Positions 6,124 through 10,759 of a stretch of 10,759 nucleotides of DNA are shown piece after piece; position 1 is the stretch's first letter; each line of letters starts with the position of its first letter. A program made the position numbers and the translations under genes. The notes below the pieces were generated by a model. It worked only from the letters and a program-made list of their open reading frames with translations, ran no database searches and was not told where the DNA came from. The stretch comes from Chamaesiphon sp. GTDB lineage: Bacteria; Cyanobacteriota; Cyanobacteriia; Cyanobacteriales; Chamaesiphonaceae. The stretch spans positions 1-10,759 of the forward strand of contig JAJAZF010000606.1 in the NCBI GenBank assembly GCA_026785875.1. Reading direction: 5' to 3'.

Positions 6124-7071
6124 TTAACGTTCGACTAACTGAATCGATCGATTGTAAATATTGATGAGCAATGAAATTGATAAGCTCATAACTAAGTAGG
6201 CAACCATGACGATCGCCATCACTTCGACGGCGCGTCCAGTTTGGTTGAAAGTAGTTGATGAAATGGCATAGAGATCGGGATAACCGATCGCCACAGCAAG
6301 ACTAGAGTTCTTCGCTAGGTTTAAATATTGATTTGCCAAGGGCGGTAAAATCGCCCGCAGAGCTTGAGGGAAAACTACCAACCACAATGTAGGCAAGGGT
6401 TTAATTCCCAGAGATCGCGCCGCTTCTCCTTGTCCACGCGGTACCGATTGAATCCCACCACGAATAATTTCCGCAATGAAAGTCCCCGTATAAAGACTCA
6501 ACCCCGCTAATAAAGAAGCAAACTCTGACGACATCTGGAGTCCCCAACCCGTCACCCCACGGCTACTCAGCGTCCAGCCGAGTATTTGCAGAGGACTCGC
6601 CGCATTTGGTAACGCCAAAAACACCGCAAAGTACCAGAAAAAGAGTTGTAATAGCAGTGGCGTATTACGGAGAGTTTCCACATAGATCTGTGCGATCGTC
6701 CGTACCAACCAATTAGCTGACAACCGCGCCATTCCAGCCGTTATGCCGATCGCCGTAGCCAATATTAAACCCAGTCCAATTACCCGTAGCGAATTCACCA
6801 CCCCCACCAACAAAGCGATTTGATAGGAATCAGCCGGAGTATAGGGCAAAATTGTATCGCTAATCGTAAAACCCGCCTGAGATCCAAGAAAATCAAAACC
6901 CAGCCGAATCCCAATCTGCTCCAGATTGAATAGCAAATTATCCCCTAACACCCCCAAGGCGATCGCAATTCCCACCGCCGCGCCAACTTGCCCCGCACTC
7001 TGCCAAAACCGCAGACTCCGCCAAACCGGAATCGAACCATCTAATCTTTTAGCCTTTACTCGATCGCTCAT
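6124..7071 (-). CDS. aapQ: polar amino acid ABC transporter permease (AapQ/BztB/NatG type)
   Basis: This is the first inner-membrane channel subunit, 315 residues. A transmembrane helix lies near 28-46. The phrase GFDFLGSQAGFTISDTILPYTPADSY (58-83) is the periplasmic signature of AapQ-like permeases. The BPD permease core follows (LLVGVVNSLRVIGLGLILATAIG), with further helices and the EAA loop SVPRGQGEAARSLG (209-222, EAA at 216-218). The C-terminal helix is at 284-304. The gene begins 50 bases after aapJ ends and clearly belongs to the same transcript. The 81-base gap to aapM is occupied by heptamer repeats. The sequence looks intact, with no odd residues in the core. Confidence 0.93.
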   Translation of the reverse strand: MSDRVKAKRLDGSIPVWRSLRFWQSAGQVGAAVGIAIALGVLGDNLLFNLEQIGIRLGFDFLGSQAGFTISDTILPYTPADSYQIALLVGVVNSLRVIGLGLILATAIGITAGMARLSANWLVRTIAQIYVETLRNTPLLLQLFFWYFAVFLALPNAASPLQILGWTLSSRGVTGWGLQMSSEFASLLAGLSLYTGTFIAEIIRGGIQSVPRGQGEAARSLGIKPLPTLWLVVFPQALRAILPPLANQYLNLAKNSSLAVAIGYPDLYAISSTTFNQTGRAVEVMAIVMVAYLVMSLSISLLINIYNRSIQLVER

Positions 7072-7121
7072 AGCCCTATTTGCGTCCTTTGCGTTTTAAA
7101 AAATCCCCCGACTTAGCCCAA

Positions 7122-8192
7122 CTAGCGGAACGGTGGCGAATACAACAACCCCCCCTGATTCCACAATTGATTTTGACCCCTCGGCAACTTCAACGGCGTT
7201 TTCGCCCCCAGATTGCGATCGTAGATTTCGCCATAATTACCGACATGTTTAATAATCCGCAAAGCAAAATCATTTGGTAATCCCAGCCCCTTCCCCAAAT
7301 CCCCTTCCAACCCCAACAGCCGTCGCACCGTCGGATCTGGATTAGTACTCTGCTGCGTCACCGTTTTAGCAGTCAGCTTCATCTCCTCCGCCTCAATCAG
7401 CGCGTAAATCGTCCAGCGCACGATATCACCCCAACCGGGATCGCCGCTGGCGATCGCTGGAGCTAGCGGTTCCTTAGATAAAACTTCAGGTAAAATAATG
7501 TGGTCGTCCGGTTTTGGTAACGTACTGCGACGGGAAACTAGTTGAGATCGATCGCCTGTCACCCCTTCACACCGCCCCTCGGAATAAGTAGCAAAAGTCG
7601 TATTCACATCTTCAAACACAACTGGTGTATAGCTTAACCCCCGCTGACGCATTCGATCGGTCAGATTCTGCTCTGTCGTCGTACCCGTTTGAATACAAAT
7701 TGCTTTGTCCTGGAGTTCGGCTAATGATTTAATGCCGCTGGCCTTTTTGACCATAATCCCCTGCCCATCATAAAATACGATCGGCGCAAATTCTAACCCC
7801 ACAGATGTATCGCGGCTCATCGTATAAGTCGTATTGCGACTGAGAATATCCACCTCACCCGATTGCAGCGCGGTGAAGCGTTCCTTGGCATTGAGATTCC
7901 GAAATTCTACAGCTTGGGGATTATCAAATATCGCACTAGCAACCGCCCGACAAATATCGACATCCAGTCCCTGATACTTCCCATCTTTGCCCAAAAAGCT
8001 AAATCCTGGTAGTTCCCCACTGACCCCACAAACCAGTTTACCCCGACTCAATACCGTCGCCAGTCTTCCTTTTGATGAAGTCTCCGCTTGCCCAGGGGCT
8101 GTCGGTGGCTTGGAGGAAAGCCTCGCACAAGAAGCAGTAGAGCATAAAGCTAGAAGGGCGATCGCGCCCCAACCAAACAATCGTGGGTGCAT
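7122..8192 (-). CDS. aapJ: polar amino acid ABC transporter substrate-binding protein (AapJ/BztA/NatF type)
   Basis: This 356-residue periplasmic binding protein captures amino acids and delivers them to the AapQM channel. The N-terminus is a signal sequence (hydrophobic 9-21). It may be a lipoprotein signal ending at TASC (Cys22), though Thr at -3 is an atypical lipobox. The family-3 solute-binding core follows: LVCGVSGELPGFSF (53-66), GLDVDICRAVASAIF (75-89), SGEVDILSRNTTYTMSRD (111-128), the CIQTGTTTEQN loop (166-176), and GRCEGVTGDRSQL with Cys208. The C-terminus (GLGLPNDFALRIIKHVGNYG and the final WNQGGLLYSPPFR) is diagnostic of the AapJ/BztA group. These systems carry acidic and neutral polar amino acids in cyanobacteria (NatFGH) and a broad range in Rhizobium; the substrate here is inferred. 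It is the first gene of the operon. Confidence 0.93.
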   Translation of the reverse strand: MHPRLFGWGAIALLALCSTASCARLSSKPPTAPGQAETSSKGRLATVLSRGKLVCGVSGELPGFSFLGKDGKYQGLDVDICRAVASAIFDNPQAVEFRNLNAKERFTALQSGEVDILSRNTTYTMSRDTSVGLEFAPIVFYDGQGIMVKKASGIKSLAELQDKAICIQTGTTTEQNLTDRMRQRGLSYTPVVFEDVNTTFATYSEGRCEGVTGDRSQLVSRRSTLPKPDDHIILPEVLSKEPLAPAIASGDPGWGDIVRWTIYALIEAEEMKLTAKTVTQQSTNPDPTVRRLLGLEGDLGKGLGLPNDFALRIIKHVGNYGEIYDRNLGAKTPLKLPRGQNQLWNQGGLLYSPPFR

Positions 8193-8232
8193 ATAATAAC
8201 CAAAAGTATCGTCGATCTAGAGTTGAGATCCT

Positions 8233-8238
8233 ATTTTA
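8233..8238 (-). promoter_or_regulatory. candidate -10 element of the aap operon
   Basis: TAAAAT on the minus strand (8238-8233) matches five of six -10 positions. It would start transcription about 34 bases before aapJ. There is no good -35 and no Shine-Dalgarno sequence, and I found no GTA-N8-TAC site for NtcA in the 90-base gap. Confidence 0.3.
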
Positions 8239-8281
8239 GTGGAATGCCACAGTTAAGATCTGGCGATAAATCTAACTGCTG

Positions 8282-8908
8282 TTAGAACTCCCGTTGACTA
8301 ACAGCCGTGCAACCTACACGGGATGAAACTTGTTTTAGAGCGTCAGCAACAATACCTTTGCACCATGAAGAAACATTTCTCTTCATGCGTTTTCTCATGG
8401 GCTTTTTGTTGTGGATTTGTGCTGTTAAATCTTCAAATGCTACTGTTATTGCACTCTGCATCAGTGCATGTGTGGCAGTAAATACTAGGGTTTTAACCTT
8501 TCCTTGGAAGCTTAATTCTCTATTGTTCCACTTCTGCTTGCCAAGATTATTTCGTTCGATTCTATCAGCTTTGGCAGAGTCGCCTTTTTGGATAGCCTTC
8601 TTTGCTATCGATCTCAACGTATTACTTTTGACCTGTTTAGCCGTTCGGCAATCAGTTTCTTTTGTTTGAATTGAACCGGAATTTTTACCGATGAATTTAG
8701 CACCATCGTTAGAAGATGTGGCATAAACTTCGGTATATCCTCGATCGATACCAATTACTAGCCCTTCAGCTTTTTTGATATCAGTAGTATAATGAATCTC
8801 CCATCTACCGCTGCGCTTAATTAACCGCAGTTGGCAGGTTACTTCATGGGGTAAAGTAGTTGACAGCTTTAACATTTTCCCTTTCGTTAACCCCCCAAAC
8901 CGCAGCAA
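8282..8908 (-). pseudogene. tnpB: tnpB (RNA-guided nuclease family) fragment
   Basis: This 208-residue open frame is the central portion of a TnpB protein of about 400 residues. The first RuvC motif is present as GLVIGIDRGYTEVYA with Asp55, and the second as ITVAFEDLT with Glu159. The helix SSWCKGIVADALKQVSSRVG (180-199) leads toward the region where the CxxC zinc finger and third RuvC Asp should follow. The frame stops nine residues later, so these are absent and the nuclease should be dead. The N-terminal half, including the guide-RNA binding part, is also missing. The nominal TTG start at 8908 is only the first possible codon after a stop; a true start need not exist. The guide RNA normally overlapping the element's right end is presumably lost too. 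Confidence 0.85.
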
Positions 8909-9183
8909 CCTGGATAGGTTTTACCGAATTCTATTTGAGAGTCAAGATCGTTTAATTGAGTGCGGGTGCTAACTCTGGCAGACAGAATGCGCTCTTTATT
9001 AGGATTGACTGGTGTGCTGGGCGGGGTACCCGTCCAGCTATCAATAAATGCTGATTCTGGATACCGACGATGACCGCCAGGTGAGCGAATCCAGGGAATC
9101 TTACCCGCATCCGCCCAATCTGCCGTAGTTTTCGTGTGATATCCAAATTATTTATATACTTGCTCTGGAGAGAGATATTTCAC
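8887..9183 (-). pseudogene. tnpA: tnpA serine recombinase fragment of IS607 type
   Basis: The frame starts at a GTG (9183) and reads KYLSPEQVYK, an in-frame TAA at 9148-9150, then FGYHTKTTADWADAGKIPWI, a MerR-type helix-turn-helix. It continues through RSPGGHRRYPESAF, a linker rich in Thr/Pro, and KERILSARVSTRTQLNDLDSQ, which is the start of the resolvase domain with the catalytic Ser of ARVST. It then leaves the family sequence after QIEFGKTYPGC and stops at 8887. About half of a normal IS607 TnpA (roughly 190-220 residues) is retained. The TAA probably replaced a Leu TTA codon. The usual Tyr before ARVST is Ser here. Three independent lesions make it a clear pseudogene. Confidence 0.85.
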
Positions 9184-9188
9184 GGATC

Positions 9189-9217
9189 GGGATAAATACG
9201 TTACGCTCCATTATCCC
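9189..9217. repeat. inverted repeat between rpsU and the IS607 remnant
   Basis: GGGATAA (9189-9195) pairs with TTATCCC (9211-9217) across 15 bases. It could be a weak rpsU 3' hairpin (no T-run follows) or a trace of the outer end of the insertion sequence. Confidence 0.35.
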
Positions 9218-9254
9218 CCGATATTCCGCAATCTAATACTCCGACAGTCAGAAA

Positions 9255-9443
9255 TTAAGTGCGGAATCTGCGCTTATTCTGTCTGTGTCTAGCGATCGCT
9301 TTGCGCTTACGCTTCTCAATTGGAGTTTCAAAGTGTCTGTGCTTCCGCATATCTGGAAAAATCCCCGCTTTGGAGACTTCTCGCTTGAATCGGCGTAGCA
9401 CTGACTCAATGCCTTCACTTTCACCGGGAATTACTTGAGACAT
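9255..9443 (-). CDS. rpsU: 30S ribosomal protein S21
   Basis: This 62-residue, strongly basic protein belongs to the small ribosomal subunit and acts near the mRNA start-site region. The wording VIPGESEGIESVLRRFKREVSKAGI, then KHRHFETPIEKRKRKAIARH and an Arg/Lys-rich tail, is that of cyanobacterial S21, and the length is normal. The ATG at 9443 is preceded by a weak TTAGG. It lies 129 bases downstream of the RRM protein gene in the same direction. An rbp-rpsU pair has been described in Anabaena, where both are cold-regulated. An intrinsic terminator between them (9511-9539) suggests partial read-through or a separate rpsU promoter. Confidence 0.95.
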   Translation of the reverse strand: MSQVIPGESEGIESVLRRFKREVSKAGIFPDMRKHRHFETPIEKRKRKAIARHRQNKRRFRT

Positions 9444-9510
9444 CCTAACCCATCCAAAAACTTATTAAACTAACATTGAAAGATGTTTTTCTTTCAGCTA
9501 TCGATCTACC

Positions 9511-9539
9511 AAAAAAGGACAAACTGGTAGTCTGTCCTT
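9511..9539 (-). terminator. intrinsic terminator between rbp and rpsU
   Basis: On the minus strand AAGGACAGACT pairs with AGTTTGTCCTT (11 bp with one G-U pair) around ACC, and the stem runs into six Ts. It lies 33 bases after the rbp stop codon and 68 before the rpsU start, so it would lower or uncouple rpsU transcription from the rbp promoter. Confidence 0.8.
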
Positions 9540-9572
9540 CTATCGTTGAGACTCGAACTCTAGGAGTCGAAT

Positions 9573-9869
9573 CTAGTAGCGGCGATTGCCACCACCGCCA
9601 CCGCCACCGCCAAAGGAGCCTTTCTCTTCACGAGGCTTGGCTTTGTTCACTTTGAGATCGCGACCCATCCATTCAGCACCATCGAGAGCTTCGATAGCAG
9701 CAGATTCCTCTGCATCTGTTTCCATTTCCACAAAAGCAAAACCGCGTAAACGACCAGTTTCCCGATCGGTAGGCAATTGAACTCGTTTGACTTTACCGTA
9801 TTCGGCAAAAGTCTGAGTCAGGTCATCCTGCGTAACTTCGTAGGATAAATTGCCGACGTAAATTGACAT
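9573..9869 (-). CDS. rbp: RNA-binding protein with one RRM and a glycine-rich tail (Rbp family)
   Basis: This 98-residue cytoplasmic protein has a single RNA-recognition motif: RNP2 IYVGNL at 3-8 and RNP1 RGFAFVEM at 42-49, with the exposed aromatic residues Tyr4, Phe44 and Phe46. A short tail GSFGGGGGGGGNRRY completes it. This is the cyanobacterial glycine-rich Rbp layout, in which several members are induced by cold and others localise mRNAs to the thylakoid. The start at ATG 9869 is chosen because the RRM begins there as in other family members and GGAGA lies seven bases upstream. The frame stays open a further 43 codons to 9998, but those codons cross a likely -10 element and are unlike the family. 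The leader would be about 88 bases, in keeping with the long regulatory 5' ends reported for cold-induced rbp genes. Confidence 0.93.
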   Translation of the reverse strand: MSIYVGNLSYEVTQDDLTQTFAEYGKVKRVQLPTDRETGRLRGFAFVEMETDAEESAAIEALDGAEWMGRDLKVNKAKPREEKGSFGGGGGGGGNRRY

Positions 9870-9963
9870 ATCGCTGTCTCCAGAATCCTGTAGGTGTAGA
9901 GAGTTAGATTCGGAGAAAAGCTTGTAAAAAGAACCATACAGCCGAAAATAATCTTCATTCATT

Positions 9964-9972
9964 ATGATAGCA
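9964..9972 (-). promoter_or_regulatory. extended -10 promoter candidate of rbp
   Basis: TGCTATCAT on the minus strand (9972-9964) is an extended -10 element with TG one base ahead of TATCAT. The predicted start near 9957 gives a leader of about 88 bases before the rbp ATG. No good -35 is present. Confidence 0.4.
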
Positions 9973-10101
9973 CACATTTGCAAAAATCGATCGCCCATGC
10001 CAAGAGCGATTTGACAATCGCCGATGGATTACCAATAGTGCCGATGAGCGCGGCAAACGATCGCTCGTGACATCCCTACTCTGAACATCGGTCTAAAATC
10101 G

Positions 10102-10107
10102 TACAAT
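10102..10107 (+). promoter_or_regulatory. -10 element candidate of sipA
   Basis: TACAAT matches five of six -10 positions. It predicts a start near 10114 and a leader of about 58 bases that begins with the inverted repeat at 10112-10145. A -35 is not evident. Confidence 0.4.
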
Positions 10108-10111
10108 TAAA

Positions 10112-10145
10112 ACTAACAGTGAATGAGTGTCTGACCACTGTTAGT
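10112..10145 (+). promoter_or_regulatory. 10-bp inverted repeat in the sipA leader
   Basis: ACTAACAGTG (10112-10121) pairs perfectly with CACTGTTAGT (10136-10145) around 14 bases. It lies 26 bases before the sipA ATG and no T-run follows. As RNA it would be a 5' leader hairpin; as DNA it could be a dyad operator. Confidence 0.5.
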
Positions 10146-10171
10146 AACTAATAGTCGATAATTAATAAATT

Positions 10172-10393
10172 ATGTCTCAAGAATTTAACATTGGCGCAAC
10201 TGTGCGGATTATTGCGCTACCCACATATCTCAAGACCGCCGATCCGATGCCGATGTTGCTTTCCCCGAGCAGACTTGAGCTGGGAACGATCGGACTGATT
10301 ACCGATCGCAAACCTGGTAACTATTGGGTCGTAAAATTCGACCGAAGTTCTTTTTTGATCGAAGATCGGTATTTAGAAGTGGTTAATAGCTAA
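10172..10393 (+). CDS. sipA: SipA, NblS-interacting protein (DUF3148)
   Basis: SipA is a small soluble protein known from Synechococcus and Synechocystis (Ssl3451) to bind the sensor kinase NblS/Hik33, which controls responses to high light, cold, osmotic and nutrient stress. The 73-residue product has the family pattern: SQEFNIGATVRIIALPTYLK (2-21), the TADPMPMLLSP turn, ELGTIGLITDRKPGNYWVVKF (36-56) and FLIEDRYLEVV at the end. This is a compact SH3-like beta fold with no membrane segment, and its length is normal. The ATG at 10172 has no obvious Shine-Dalgarno sequence. It is transcribed divergently from rbp across a 302-base gap. Recognition is from memory of the family pattern, which fits along the full length. 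Confidence 0.88.
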   Translation: MSQEFNIGATVRIIALPTYLKTADPMPMLLSPSRLELGTIGLITDRKPGNYWVVKFDRSSFLIEDRYLEVVNS

Positions 10394-10397
10394 CTTC

Positions 10398-10415
10398 CGC
10401 TCAAATTTATGAGCG
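10398..10415 (+). repeat. small hairpin after sipA
   Basis: CGCTCA (10398-10403) pairs with TGAGCG (10410-10415) around a 6-nt loop, four bases after the sipA stop. No T-run follows, so terminator activity is doubtful. Confidence 0.3.
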
Positions 10416-10503
10416 CACATCTAATGCGACACAAAAATTAGCACTACTTATCAATCTCATAAGTTATTCTGAATGGTAAGAGATCGATCGAACGGTGAAT
10501 AAC

Positions 10504-10614
10504 ATGACACAGGCATTTAACGACAGAGACAACAGACGTGCTGGAAGCCACAAAATCGTTACCCGCAGAGATAAATCAGATGCACGCGATTTATTGGGTG
10601 CTAGAAGCAAGTAA
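10504..10614 (+). CDS. possible small ORF of 36 residues, unknown
   Basis: An ATG at 10504 opens 36 codons ending in TAA. An in-frame GTG lies three codons earlier. The product is highly charged (MTQAFNDRDNRRAGSHKIV, then TRRDKSDARDLLGARSK), basic overall, with no hydrophobic segment. Its composition looks less random than the surrounding AT-rich spacer, which is full of stops. A good ribosome binding site is lacking. I do not recognise a family. It could be a real small basic protein, the end of a decayed gene, or chance. It lies between sipA and a weak terminator. Confidence 0.35.
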   Translation: MTQAFNDRDNRRAGSHKIVTRRDKSDARDLLGARSK

Positions 10615-10681
10615 ATTAGGCTCTTCATTACTTAGTATGCTGATTTAAGCTCAGATTGATAGCTGGCGAGGGATTGAGCCT

Positions 10682-10706
10682 AAAATCTATTATTGTTAGA
10701 TTTTTT
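10682..10706 (+). terminator. weak intrinsic terminator candidate
   Basis: AAAATCTA (10682-10689) pairs with TAGATTTT (10697-10704) around a 7-nt loop and continues into Ts to 10706. The stem has little G+C, so it is a weak candidate for the end of a sipA or small-ORF transcript. A tiny AGCCA/TGGCT hairpin follows at 10707-10719. Apart from these items and the small ORF, 10394-10759 shows nothing I can name. Confidence 0.4.
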
Positions 10707-10759
10707 AGCCATTTTTGGCTTCATAGCAATGGTTTGAGGACAACAAGCCGCGATTAGCA

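Larger units (their letters stand above)
8282..9183 (-). mobile_element. IS607-family insertion sequence remnant
   Basis: On the minus strand a tnpA (serine recombinase) start is followed by a tnpB middle section in the order typical of IS607 elements. A large internal deletion joins them near 8898-8910, and the tnpB 3' end is missing as well. What remains is about 900 bases. A complete element would be near 2 kb, so it cannot move by itself. The outer ends and target site are not recognisable. It sits between rpsU and the aap operon promoter, reading in the same direction as both. Confidence 0.8.

Noticed and set aside
5822..6164. Plus-strand open frames over the repeat array
   Set aside because: They result from stop-free heptamer units and the antisense of aapM; the composition is low complexity (GQGTRDK repeated).
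7080..7280. 66-residue plus-strand frame
   Set aside because: It is antisense to the C-terminal coding part of aapJ, whose family motifs are intact.
8193..8281. NtcA site controlling the aap operon
   Set aside because: Nitrogen control would be expected, but no GTA-N8-TAC pattern is present in the gap.
8307..8669. 120-residue plus-strand frame
   Set aside because: It is antisense to the tnpB fragment, which carries clear RuvC motifs.
8952..9146. 64-residue open frame on the minus strand
   Set aside because: It is the wrong phase of the tnpA fragment. The recombinase motifs (HTKTTADWADAGK, ARVSTRTQ) appear in another minus-strand frame over the same bases.
9870..9998. N-terminal extension of 43 residues on the RRM protein
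   Set aside because: It has no family resemblance, crosses an extended -10 candidate, and the ATG at 9869 has a good ribosome binding site and the normal RRM start.

Overview
The window reads as a piece of a cyanobacterial chromosome. The evidence is the frequent GCGATCGC (HIP1) and GATCGATC words, a sipA gene (partner of the cyanobacterial kinase NblS), an rbp gene (short RRM protein with a glycine tail) next to rpsU, an Fe-superoxide dismutase, and heptanucleotide tandem repeats of the kind common in filamentous and related cyanobacteria. The species cannot be fixed from this stretch.

Layout. Positions 1-802 hold the 5' two thirds of murF (minus strand, cut by the window edge). Then come tRNA-Leu(GAG), a 17-bp hairpin, a DUF5335-like small protein gene (1295-1648) and tRNA-Arg(CCG). 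tRNA-Arg converges on a glutaredoxin gene (1864-2124, minus) across a terminator that works in both directions. After a 424-base gap lies sodB (2549-3142) with a strong terminator. Next is a membrane-protein ORF that looks like a truncated CPBP/CAAX-type protease whose 3' end runs into dispersed repeats (3364-3996).

Positions 8192-4048 (minus) hold a complete four-gene polar amino acid ABC importer in the order binding protein, permease, permease, ATPase. This is the AapJQMP/BztABCD type, equivalent to the cyanobacterial NatF-NatG-NatH-BgtA system. Two of its three intercistronic gaps are filled with repeats: an 8 x GGGACAA plus 3 x GGGGAAA heptamer array between the permeases, and palindromic dispersed repeats before the ATPase gene.

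Upstream of the transporter is a wrecked IS607-family element. It keeps the start of a serine-recombinase tnpA frame with an in-frame stop, fused by an internal deletion to a central tnpB piece that has lost its zinc finger and third RuvC motif. Then follow rpsU (9255-9443) and an RRM RNA-binding protein gene (9573-9869), both minus and separated by a terminator; then sipA (10172-10393, plus) with a 10-bp inverted repeat in its probable leader; then a possible 36-residue small ORF and a weak terminator.

Most genes are housekeeping: cell-wall synthesis, translation, redox defence, amino acid uptake, stress signalling. I did not find a convincing undescribed multi-gene system. The most unusual material is the repeat colonisation of the aap operon, the deletion-fused IS607 remnant, and several unexplained hairpins and direct repeats in front of stress-type genes.
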